A program made the position numbers and the translations under genes. From Marmoricola sp. (lineage in GTDB: Bacteria; Actinomycetota; Actinomycetes; Propionibacteriales; Nocardioidaceae), in contig JASLCW010000436.1 in NCBI GenBank assembly GCA_030151765.1, positions 1 to 7,353 on the forward strand: a stretch of 7,353 bases of DNA, in the 5' to 3' direction. How positions within the stretch are numbered: position 1 is the first letter of the stretch; each line of letters begins with the position of its first letter. Below are positions 1 through 5,190 of the stretch, in pieces. The notes below the pieces were generated by a model. That model saw only the letters and a list, made by a program, of their open reading frames with translations, did no database searches and was not told the DNA's origin.

Positions 1-66
1 GCGCAGCGGTAGCGCGCTTCCTTGACACGGAAGAGGTCACTGGTTCAAACCCAGTATCGCCCACCA
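1..66 (+). tRNA. tRNA-Val (anticodon GAC), 5' end cut by the window
   Basis: The window starts at about tRNA position 10. The D-arm has stem GCGC/GCGC. The anticodon arm is CTTCC-TTGACAC-GGAAG, giving anticodon GAC, which reads valine GUC codons. The T-arm is ACTGG-TTCAAAC-CCAGT, followed by the 3' acceptor strand ATCGCCC, discriminator A and an encoded CCA ending at 66. The missing 5' acceptor strand should be GGGCGAT. Encoded CCA is usual in actinobacteria. tRNA 3' ends are common prophage attachment sites and phage-like genes start 124 bp downstream, but no integrase is adjacent and no second copy of the 3' end is seen here, so an att role is only inferred. Confidence 0.95.
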
Positions 67-75
67 GTAGCGATT

Positions 76-113
76 AGGCCCCTGACCTGCAGAAACGCAG
101 AGATCAGGGGCCT
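76..113 (+). terminator. Hairpin terminator of the tRNA-Val gene
   Basis: A 10-bp perfect stem, AGGCCCCTGA (76-85) with TCAGGGGCCT (104-113), is capped by an inner CTGC/GCAG stem (87-90 with 97-100). It is followed by TTCGTC, only a weak T-tract. It lies 9 nt after the CCA end of the tRNA. Strong GC hairpins with poor U-tracts are common actinobacterial terminators. Confidence 0.8.
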
Positions 114-129
114 TCGTCATGTCGCACCG

Positions 130-149
130 TGCTACGTATGTGCTACTTC
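130..149 (+). promoter_or_regulatory. Possible promoter of the regulator operon
   Basis: The stretch contains TGC-TACGTA (130-138), an extended -10-like element, and a second -10-like TACTTC (144-149) inside the direct repeat GTGCTAC-gtat-GTGCTAC (129-146). No convincing -35 hexamer is seen. Some promoter is expected here because the tRNA terminator ends at 113 and the first gene of the operon starts at 190. Either hexamer would leave a leader of roughly 35-50 nt. Confidence 0.35.
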
Positions 150-163
150 GTCGGCCTCTCGAC

Positions 164-177
164 CTCACCCGGGTGAG
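164..177 (+). promoter_or_regulatory. 14-nt perfect palindrome overlapping the ribosome binding site
   Basis: CTCACCC (164-170) and GGGTGAG (171-177) form a perfect palindrome directly before the regulator gene. Its right arm overlaps the Shine-Dalgarno-like GAGAGGA (175-181). It could be an operator for the helix-turn-helix protein encoded just downstream (autoregulation). With no loop it is a poor RNA hairpin, which favours protein binding. There is no direct evidence for binding. Confidence 0.45.
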
Positions 178-189
178 AGGAACACAGAA

Positions 190-693
190 GTGACCACAAC
201 CATCGAGCGCGTCACCGAGCGCGACTACATCCGTCACGAGATCGAGGCGCTGTTCGCAGCGCAAGACCGTGGCGACAAGGCTGACGTGCGGCTGACGTCG
301 GCGACCCTGCAGCAGATCCTCCACATCATCGGCCTGGGCGCCGGGGACGTCGGGGAGACCTGCTCGCGGATCTACATGGAGAACGGCTCCTACCGGCTGC
401 CGAACCGGGAGCGGGAGAGCCAGACCGGCATCGGGAGCTCGCTGAAGGCCCTGCGGTCGAAGGCGGGGATGAGTCTGGAGGAGGTCTCCGAGGTCGCGGG
501 GATCAGCGCGGTCTACCTCGCGCACGCAGAGGACAACCTCGTCAAGCCTGCCGCCTGCTGGGTCCAGCTTGTGGCGGTTGCGATCAGCGAGCACCTGGCC
601 GCTCGTGCGCACGGCTGTACGCCGGTTGCGTCGGGGGCTGAGCGCAGCCTGTCGGGCACCGCGATCACCGCGCCGATAGGAGCGACAGCATGA
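190..693 (+). CDS. XRE-type helix-turn-helix transcriptional regulator
   Basis: This 167-aa protein has an XRE/Cro-like DNA-binding segment at residues 81-135 ('LKALRSKAGMSLEEVSEVAG' then 'ISAVYLAHAED'), the usual five-helix pattern. Residues 1-80 form a mostly helical N-terminal region that I do not recognise, and the tail after 140 is low complexity. GTG 190 is chosen because GAGAGGA lies at 175-181 with 8 nt spacing; the frame stays open upstream only through the tRNA and its terminator. It is the first gene of a tightly packed operon and its stop overlaps the next start (ATGA). With an ImmA/IrrE-type protease encoded three genes downstream, a repressor of a lysogeny or excision switch is plausible. 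Which protein the protease acts on is inference. Confidence 0.85.
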   Translation: MTTTIERVTERDYIRHEIEALFAAQDRGDKADVRLTSATLQQILHIIGLGAGDVGETCSRIYMENGSYRLPNRERESQTGIGSSLKALRSKAGMSLEEVSEVAGISAVYLAHAEDNLVKPAACWVQLVAVAISEHLAARAHGCTPVASGAERSLSGTAITAPIGATA

Positions 694-992
694 GCACGAC
701 GACACTTGGGCAGGTGAAGCACCCGGCTTGTCCGACCTGGTGCACACAACCGGCAAACCATGACCCGGACGATCTGGAACGGCCGAAGGCGAAGGAAGCG
801 ATGACCGAGGGGCAGGAGCGCGGTCGCGCTGCGCAGCACGGGAAGTTGGTCTCCGTACCTGCGAACGAAGACCAGAAGAAGAAGTTCGACACCCGCGAGG
901 TCGTCGCCCCGGCCGTGGGCATGTCCACCGCGACCTACTCCCGCGCCAAGCAACTCGTGGCCGCCGCCGAGTGGCTGGAGGTCCACCAGTGA
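690..992 (+). CDS. CPxWC motif fused to a ParB-type C-terminal helix-turn-helix segment
   Basis: This 100-aa protein overlaps the regulator's stop by 4 nt (ATGA), indicating translational coupling. Residues 14-24 carry CPTWC and a following His (C14, C18, H24), the start of the small cysteine-histidine proteins seen in actinobacteria and their phages. The usual C-terminal half of that family is absent. Instead residues about 65-96 ('FDTREVVAPAVGMSTATYSR' then 'AKQLVAAAEW') resemble the DNA-recognition segment that normally sits near the C-terminus of ParB-like proteins (pattern TR..v..a.G.S..TY.rAk.vv.aA). Residues 28-60 are charged and probably a linker. It looks like a chimera and may act with the ParB-fold protein at 2538. 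Its function is unknown; DNA binding is inferred. Confidence 0.8.
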   Translation: MSTTTLGQVKHPACPTWCTQPANHDPDDLERPKAKEAMTEGQERGRAAQHGKLVSVPANEDQKKKFDTREVVAPAVGMSTATYSRAKQLVAAAEWLEVHQ

Positions 993-1423
993 GCGCGGTG
1001 CCGGCCGAGCCCAAGGGCTACGAAGATCTCCCGCCGCATTGCCCCGACTGGTGCATCGGTGACCACCTCGTGGCCCTCAGTGAGGGGTGCTCGATGGATG
1101 AGGTCAACGTCCATCGTGGCGGCGAGGTTGGCCGAATCCTTCCCGCCATCGCGCCGCCCGACTTCGCCAGTTATGCCAGCGATGGCAACGCCCGGCGTCC
1201 CGGCGGCGACACATGGCGAACGTATCTCGAGGCCGAACGTGCCTACTCCGGATGGGATCAACAGACGTGGGCTCGCCTCGAGGTGACGCACCGAAGCCCG
1301 GAGGGCACTGAGTCGATCGACCTGCGGATGACTCCCGCCGAGATGCTTGAGCTCGCCCGGAGCCTGCAGCACACCGCGGAGCTGGCGCTCTTCGAGACAT
1401 TCGTGCGCAAGGAGTGGCGCTGA
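989..1423 (+). CDS. CPxWC-motif protein (DUF6907-like), function unknown
   Basis: This 144-aa protein starts at GTG 989, which overlaps the preceding stop (GTGA) and has GGAGGT at 977-982, 6 nt upstream. The in-frame GTG at 971 lies before that site and is rejected. Residues C18, C22 (CPDWC), H26 and H42 are spaced like a possible zinc site. A C-terminal segment, about residues 105-140 ('SIDLRMTPAEMLELARSLQH'), matches the strand-then-helix ending of DUF6907-type proteins, as I recall that family. The protein is acidic and probably cytoplasmic. The next gene starts in its stop codon (TGATG). The family's role is not known. Confidence 0.85.
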   Translation: MSAVPAEPKGYEDLPPHCPDWCIGDHLVALSEGCSMDEVNVHRGGEVGRILPAIAPPDFASYASDGNARRPGGDTWRTYLEAERAYSGWDQQTWARLEVTHRSPEGTESIDLRMTPAEMLELARSLQHTAELALFETFVRKEWR

Positions 1424-2019
1424 TGAGCACCGCCACTGATCGTCGCCGTCAACTTCGGATCGTCCATTCCGATGACCTAAGTACTGCTGACGTCATCGAG
1501 CCGGACCACCGCCGCTGGGATCCATGGAAGCATCTCCGGTCTCATTTTCCGCACTTCGACGTCGACTGGTCCGAGTCTCAGGATGACCTCGGCGTGATCT
1601 TCTTCGATGAAGACCGAATCGTTCTCAAAAGCGACCTAACGCCGCTTGACGAAGTCGCAACCCTTACCCACGAGCTGATCCACGCGGAGCGTGGTGCAGT
1701 CCTCGATGTGCACGAGGATATCGAAGAGGGTGTGGTTGAGGTCCTGACCGCAGCTCGGTTGATCCCGGTCGATCGCATTCCGACTCTGATAGCCGATTTG
1801 CGCACCGCCGGTCGGGCGAGCGTTCTTGCCGCTGATGTCGGGGTCTGCCTGGACACGCTCTATGCGGGCCTCGCTCTGAGTGTCGCGGTCCAGATCATGC
1901 AGGAGTACACCGTCGACAAGGAGAGCTCTGCGATGGACGTGATAGCGACGGTCGCGAACCGCCTGTTCGCTGCTACGGCGACCGCCCAAGCTGGAGATCT
2001 TGACAGAGCTGGGCGGTGA
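1423..2019 (+). CDS. ImmA/IrrE-type zinc metallopeptidase
   Basis: This 198-aa protein has the zinc-protease motif HELIH at residues 83-87 (T-HELIH-AERG). An acidic helix follows ('EDIEEGVVEVLTAARLIP', about 98-115) in which E101, E102 or E106 could be the third zinc ligand, as in the ImmA/IrrE family. No signal peptide or membrane segment is seen, so it is cytoplasmic. ATG 1423 is chosen because AAGGAG (1409-1414) lies 8 nt upstream and the start shares a base with the previous stop. The alternative GTG 1414 would fall inside that site. In ICEBs1, ImmA cleaves the XRE repressor ImmR to trigger induction, so the operon-mate regulator at 190 is the natural candidate substrate. That pairing is inferred. 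The gene looks somewhat lower in G+C than its neighbours. Confidence 0.85.
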   Translation: MSTATDRRRQLRIVHSDDLSTADVIEPDHRRWDPWKHLRSHFPHFDVDWSESQDDLGVIFFDEDRIVLKSDLTPLDEVATLTHELIHAERGAVLDVHEDIEEGVVEVLTAARLIPVDRIPTLIADLRTAGRASVLAADVGVCLDTLYAGLALSVAVQIMQEYTVDKESSAMDVIATVANRLFAATATAQAGDLDRAGR

Positions 2020-2025
2020 CGACTG

Positions 2026-2373
2026 ATGACCAGGACGACCACCCACTCGATCGACATCACCTGCCCGGACTGGTGCGTCGAGGATCCGGCTCACCACGCG
2101 GCCGAGCTGTGGAACGTGGGCAACTGCATCCACCGGATGGAAGCCACCGTCGAGGACCGCACCGGGTATCACGAAGCCCTCGCTGAGCCTCGGTTCCATG
2201 ACGCGGTGCTCGTGGACCTCGACTCGGTCACGTCGCCGGAGAACCGCGAGAACACCACTCCCACGGTCCGCCTCACTCACGGCGCGGAGATGAGCGTCCA
2301 GCAGGCCGAGGACCTCGCCAAGACCCTGCGGAAGATGATCAAGCGGTACCGCGAGAGCGGAGGCGTCGCGTGA
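2026..2373 (+). CDS. CPxWC-motif protein (DUF6907-like), third copy
   Basis: This 115-aa protein has C13, C17 (CPDWC), H23/H24 and H36, which could form a metal site. Residues 80-112 have the family-type ending: a strand 'TVRLTHGAEM' then a helix 'SVQQAEDLAKTLRKMIKRYR'. It starts 6 nt after the protease stop and has only a weak ribosome binding site, so it is probably translated by re-initiation from upstream. It is the last full-size gene of the operon, and its stop overlaps the start of a 12-codon leader ORF. It is related in layout to the protein at 989 and, in the N-terminal motif, to the one at 690. Function unknown. Confidence 0.82.
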   Translation: MTRTTTHSIDITCPDWCVEDPAHHAAELWNVGNCIHRMEATVEDRTGYHEALAEPRFHDAVLVDLDSVTSPENRENTTPTVRLTHGAEMSVQQAEDLAKTLRKMIKRYRESGGVA

Positions 2374-2408
2374 CCCTCACCTACCCGCCGGGCCGAAGCC
2401 CACCCTGA
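2370..2408 (+). CDS. Candidate 12-codon proline-rich leader peptide
   Basis: GTG 2370 overlaps the stop of the preceding gene (GTGA) and has GGAGG at 2359-2363 with 6 nt spacing, as good a ribosome binding site as any in the operon. The frame encodes VTLTYPPGRSPP and stops at TGA 2406-2408. It contains two Pro-Pro pairs, the second directly before the stop; such sequences are known to slow ribosomes. The stop lies one base before the three-way-junction RNA (2410-2487). A leader peptide controlling folding of that RNA is an inference. A chance short frame is the alternative. Confidence 0.4.
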   Translation: MTLTYPPGRSPP

Positions 2409-2416
2409 CCCCACCC
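2399..2416 (+). repeat. Direct repeat CCCACCC, two copies 11 nt apart
   Basis: CCCACCC occurs at 2399-2405 (the last two codons before the leader stop, plus one base) and again at 2410-2416 (5' strand of the junction's closing stem). Both are complementary to GGGTGGG at 2481-2487, so only one copy can pair at a time. Such mutually exclusive pairing is the usual logic of attenuators, but the sequence is GC-rich and chance is possible. Confidence 0.5.
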
Positions 2417-2487
2417 GGGGAATGCCTCGTCGCAGCGCGAGGCAGGGACCACGGTCTGATCTGGACTGTGGTCCCGCTCCGGGTGGG
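2410..2487 (+). promoter_or_regulatory. Structured leader: compact three-way junction upstream of the ParB-like gene
   Basis: The 78-nt element folds on paper as three stems. P1 pairs 2410-2420 with 2477-2487 (11 pairs, one G-U). P2 pairs GCCTCG 2424-2429 with CGAGGC 2438-2443 around an 8-nt loop. P3 pairs 2445-2456 with 2464-2475 (12 pairs, one G-U) around a 7-nt loop. Only 3, 1 and 1 bases remain unpaired at the junction. It fills most of the 164-bp gap between the operon and the ParB-like gene. It could be a cis-regulatory leader, a processed small RNA, a terminator (P3 lacks a T-tract), or a DNA site for the neighbouring ParB-like or helix-turn-helix proteins. I recognise no known riboswitch class. 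Confidence 0.6.
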
Positions 2488-2537
2488 CGTACACGCATGC
2501 CCTCATCCGAAGCATCAACCCCGACAGGAACGCCCCC

Positions 2538-3347
2538 ATGCCCGATTCGCCCACCGTCGAGATCATCGACGTCTCGCCCGCCATCGCCGAATCCTGGCTG
2601 GCCCGCAACCCCGCCAACCGCAACCTCCGCAAGCCTGTGGTCGATGCCTATGCACGAGACATGACCGCCGGTCACTGGCATCTCAACGGCGAGACCATCA
2701 AGATCTCCGTCGATGGGCATCTCTTCGACGGCCAGCATCGTCTCAATGCCGTCGTACAGGCCGACGTGACCGTGCCCATGGTCGTGGTCCGCGGCCTGGA
2801 CCCCGACGTGATGCCTACCGTCGACGCCGGCATCAAGCGCTCCTTCTCCGACGCACTCAAACTCGCCGGCGAGGACAACTCATCCACCCTGGCCGCCGTG
2901 GCCCGCAGAGCCGTCATGTGGGAGCGCGGGCATCGCACCAACACCGGAGCCATTCGCCCCACGCCGCTGGAGATGAACGACTTCATCGAGCAGCATCCCG
3001 AGATCCGCACCTCGGCCGAACTCGCCTCCAAGCTCGCTTCTCGGGAGCGCCTCCCGGCGTCGGTGATCGGCTTGTGCCACTACCTCTTCTCCAAGACCGA
3101 CGCCGACGACGCAACTTGGTTCCTGATGCGGGTCGCAGACGGGGACGGCATCGCGGCCACGGACCCGATCGCCGTACTCCGCGCACGCATCACCAAGCTC
3201 CGGGTGGCCGGCGGGCGGATCAACGAGACCGAGGGCCTGGCCTTGACGATCCGCGCCTGGAACGCACATCGCACCGGCCAGACCCGAACCAAGCTCGCGA
3301 TGCCGCGCGGTGGGCTGACGAACGAGAACTTCCCGGAGCCGACGTGA
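2538..3347 (+). CDS. ParB/Srx-fold phage protein (ParB-like nuclease domain family)
   Basis: This 269-aa protein starts at ATG 2538, with AGGA at 2526-2529 and 8 nt spacing. Residues 20-110 carry the signature of phage ParB/sulfiredoxin-fold proteins: 'NPANRNLRKPVVDAYARDM' (24-42), 'W.LNGETIK' (47-55), DGQHRLNAVV (64-73) and 'VDAGIKRSFSDAL' (95-107). Residues 110-260 are a helical domain I do not recognise; the usual C-terminal ParB recognition segment is absent, although a similar segment occurs in the protein at 690. ParB relatives bind or cut DNA or bind CTP; in actinophages such genes lie in early regions, but their role is mostly undefined. No ParA-type ATPase is seen. It is preceded by the leader ORF and three-way junction, which may control its translation. 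Confidence 0.85.
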   Translation: MPDSPTVEIIDVSPAIAESWLARNPANRNLRKPVVDAYARDMTAGHWHLNGETIKISVDGHLFDGQHRLNAVVQADVTVPMVVVRGLDPDVMPTVDAGIKRSFSDALKLAGEDNSSTLAAVARRAVMWERGHRTNTGAIRPTPLEMNDFIEQHPEIRTSAELASKLASRERLPASVIGLCHYLFSKTDADDATWFLMRVADGDGIAATDPIAVLRARITKLRVAGGRINETEGLALTIRAWNAHRTGQTRTKLAMPRGGLTNENFPEPT

Positions 3348-3409
3348 GGCCCCGCGATACAGGCATGCCACCCGGCCCACCTGAGCTGGCCCTCATCGGA
3401 GTCAGAGAT

Positions 3410-3428
3410 AGCCGCCGACGGCTTTCTT
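3410..3428 (+). terminator. Possible weak intrinsic terminator after the ParB-like gene
   Basis: AGCCG (3410-3414) and CGGCT (3419-3423) form a 5-bp GC stem around loop CCGA, followed by TTCTT (3424-3428). It lies 63 nt after the ParB-like stop and before the promoter of the cassette gene at 3472, a sensible place to separate the two units. The stem is short, so this is tentative. Confidence 0.35.
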
Positions 3429-3456
3429 CAAAAGCACACACCGCGTCAGACGTCGC

Positions 3457-3471
3457 TGCTACGTTCCTCGG
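3457..3471 (+). promoter_or_regulatory. Candidate extended -10 promoter for a leaderless transcript
   Basis: TGC-TACGTT (3457-3465) fits an extended -10 element (TGn before TAnnnT). It is followed by 6 nt and then ATG 3472, so transcription should begin at or just before the start codon. There is no Shine-Dalgarno sequence in front of this ATG. Leaderless mRNAs of this layout are frequent in actinobacteria. No clear -35 is seen, as is common with extended -10 sites. The third cassette gene has the same spacing (5179-5191). Confidence 0.5.
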
Positions 3472-4632
3472 ATGAGCAAGGACGAGGATGAGGCGTCCGA
3501 CGAGCTCTCTTCAAATGAGTTCGCGTACTTCCGGCTGACGGGCGATCGCTTCAATCCCGTTGGCATGCCCGCGGAAACGGCACGAGAGGTGGGCTACTTC
3601 CGAGAGGCAGTAGTAGCCGAAGCTAAAGAGGTATGGCTCGAGCGCAACCCCGACAGGTCCCGCGTGCCTGCTGGATTCGAAGCCGCTTTTGACCTGCGGT
3701 TGATCGGCGTCGGCGAGGGTAGTGCTCGACCTCAAATGATGCTCCACCGCAGACTGGGCCAGTACGCGGATGACGACTGGAATCAGTACGCGGACGTATT
3801 TGCTGAGGCCCGAGACCGTGTCACCGGCCGCCTCCGTCAGGTCGAGACTTCGAGGAGCGCTGAAGACTTGTCGCCTGCGCAGCGTCGCGATCTTGGGCGA
3901 ATCGGAGCAAGCCTCGACGGCCCTGAGAGGATCACTCTTGGGCATCCCACTGACTCAAGAGCACGCGCCAACTTGGACCTCAGTACCCGCCAGATCCTGC
4001 GGACCATTGAAGAGGTTCTACCCACTACTCCGGTCGCTCACGAGCTTGAGGGGGTCGTCAGCGAGTACGACGGTTCCAGCCTCAGCTTTCAGCTCAAGAC
4101 ACCCGATGGCATTGCTACGTGCGTGCTCGAGCACTTCAACAACGAAATCGCATCCTACGTCCGCAATGTCCTCGCGCTCGACGGCATCACGGCGCCAGAT
4201 GTAATTGTCGAGGGTGAGACACTGGACATCGGCAGGAAGCCGGTGCACCTGTTCAACGTGCACCGCGTTGAGGTAGTACGTACTGTCGGACAGAAGGCGC
4301 TGATGGTTCGATTGTCGGAGATACGAGCTCTTGAAAATGGCTGGTGGGGCCCGCAAAGCAGCATTCCTACCACCGACGTTCTTGAGCGCCTTGACCTGCT
4401 GATCGAAGATCTCGCTGCCATGGGTCTCGATGTCGACCTCATCCCATCAACTGATGGCGCCGTTGTGGTCGAGCTACGACGTGGAGATGTCGAACTCGCC
4501 GGGGTAATCGAACCAGGGGCTCGGATGGTGTTGATCGTCGACAACATCGAGACGGATGCTCTGGCAGAGTCAGATAGAGACTGGGACCGCGACGTCTTCC
4601 TCGAGTTCTTGAAGGGCCGAATCAATGTCTAA
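3472..4632 (+). CDS. Cassette protein of unknown function with C-terminal GWxG module
   Basis: This 386-aa, strongly acidic protein has no signal peptide or membrane segment. Residues 15-90 ('FAYFRLTGDRFNPVGMPAE', 'ERNPDRSRVPAGFE', 'GEGSARPQ') resemble, from memory, the N-terminus of a widespread uncharacterised family. Residues 185-270 look beta-rich (Gly/Val strands, 'VIVEGETLDIG'). Residues 281-360 hold 'LSEIRALENGWWG', a helix of about 20 residues and 'STDGAVVVELRRGDVEL', matching the common but unexplained L..L..GWdG...P module. No catalytic motif is recognisable. The start is ATG 3472, 6 nt after a -10-like box. The next gene overlaps by 8 nt, so the two proteins are probably made together. 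Base composition is lower in G+C than the ParB-like gene, suggesting separate acquisition. Defence or toxin-antitoxin function is only a guess from position. Confidence 0.8.
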   Translation: MSKDEDEASDELSSNEFAYFRLTGDRFNPVGMPAETAREVGYFREAVVAEAKEVWLERNPDRSRVPAGFEAAFDLRLIGVGEGSARPQMMLHRRLGQYADDDWNQYADVFAEARDRVTGRLRQVETSRSAEDLSPAQRRDLGRIGASLDGPERITLGHPTDSRARANLDLSTRQILRTIEEVLPTTPVAHELEGVVSEYDGSSLSFQLKTPDGIATCVLEHFNNEIASYVRNVLALDGITAPDVIVEGETLDIGRKPVHLFNVHRVEVVRTVGQKALMVRLSEIRALENGWWGPQSSIPTTDVLERLDLLIEDLAAMGLDVDLIPSTDGAVVVELRRGDVELAGVIEPGARMVLIVDNIETDALAESDRDWDRDVFLEFLKGRINV

Positions 4633-5053
4633 TCCCACACGGCTGACCAAGGACGAGACACTGTTCCGCCAGATTCACCCGACGCATCGCAAGACAGACG
4701 GGTCCTACAGCGCAGAGGCGTTCACCCCGTCGAAACACGATCTGATGCTCTCCACCCTCCGCGAGTCGGTCGGCCCCGAAGAGGCGAACCGTAGGTGGCG
4801 CGAGGAAATCGGTAGCTTGTCGGACGGCACGTGGGGCATATCCGTCACCGAGATCAACCGCGTTGAGGTCGAGTGTGACGACGGCACCGTCGTGCAACTG
4901 CAAGCGTTGGACGATGCCGAAGACCTCGGCGTTGCCGATCATGCCAGTATCGACTTTACAAGAGTTCCGCCGACGCGTGGGAAGCTCCGTCAGGCTGGCC
5001 GCAAATTGCTCGAGGCTGCCATCAAGCGTGGGAGGCTCTTCCCGACTGAGTGA
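4625..5053 (+). CDS. Small RQIHP-motif partner protein, function unknown
   Basis: This 142-aa protein starts at ATG 4625, with GAAGGG at 4611-4616 (8 nt spacing) and an 8-nt overlap with the gene before it. Visible landmarks are RQIHP (15-19) with a second His at 21, 'EAFTPSKHD' (31-39), 'LSTLRES' (42-48), DHASIDF (105-111) and a basic C-terminal helix ending 'AAIKRGRLFP'. I recall this pattern (RQIHP...AF.P...D..LS..R) from small unnamed proteins that recur next to GW.G-module proteins in many bacteria, which fits the arrangement here. There is no known enzyme motif; R15, H18 and H21 would be the residues to examine. The two genes look like a functional pair, but no activity can be assigned. 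Confidence 0.8.
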   Translation: MSNPTRLTKDETLFRQIHPTHRKTDGSYSAEAFTPSKHDLMLSTLRESVGPEEANRRWREEIGSLSDGTWGISVTEINRVEVECDDGTVVQLQALDDAEDLGVADHASIDFTRVPPTRGKLRQAGRKLLEAAIKRGRLFPTE

Positions 5054-5178
5054 TCTGCCTTGCGCCGGCGGGCCGCGGGCAGGTGCGGATCAGGGGCGGG
5101 CGGTTAGCATCGCCGAGATCGCCACGGCTCAGCCGCCGCTTCTTTCCGATCTTGCGGCGTACCGCCCAAGGTGCGCTC

Positions 5179-5190
5179 TACAGTCGAGCA
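5179..5190 (+). promoter_or_regulatory. Candidate -10 element for the membrane protein gene
   Basis: TACAGT (5179-5184) is followed by 6 nt and GTG 5191, the same spacing as at 3460-3472, consistent with a leaderless transcript. No Shine-Dalgarno sequence stands at a usable distance from GTG 5191. A TTGCGG at 5152-5157 would be too far (21 nt) for a standard -35, so the call rests on the -10 box and spacing only. Confidence 0.4.

Noticed and set aside
129..146. Direct repeat GTGCTAC-gtat-GTGCTAC as an iteron or att core
   Set aside because: Only two short copies, no match to the tRNA 3' end and no further copies nearby; kept only as part of a possible promoter.
22..189. Long upstream extension of the first plus-strand gene
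   Set aside because: It would be translated through the tRNA-Val and its terminator; GTG 190 has a proper ribosome binding site.
971..988. Earlier GTG 971 start for the second CPxWC gene
   Set aside because: The GGAGGT site at 977-982 lies downstream of it and fits GTG 989 with 6 nt spacing and a GTGA overlap.
37..1014. Long minus-strand open frame of 325 codons opposite the operon
   Set aside because: Arg/Pro/Ser-rich antisense shadow of G+C-rich genes. It also crosses the tRNA, and the plus-strand genes have clear domains and coupled starts.
2445..2475. 12-pair hairpin as a simple Rho-independent terminator
   Set aside because: No T-tract follows (GCTCCGGG), and it is enclosed by the closing stem of a larger junction; termination remains possible but is not the best reading.
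2468..3475. 335-codon plus-strand frame over the ParB-like gene
   Set aside because: Arg/His-rich composition with no domain; it crosses the ParB-like gene, whose DGQHR family signature is in the other frame.
5050..5190. Upstream GTG 5050 start for the membrane protein
   Set aside because: Although it overlaps the previous stop, the extra 47 residues are arginine-rich and atypical, the nearest purine-rich site is about 15 nt away, and the hydrophobic anchor begins right after GTG 5191.
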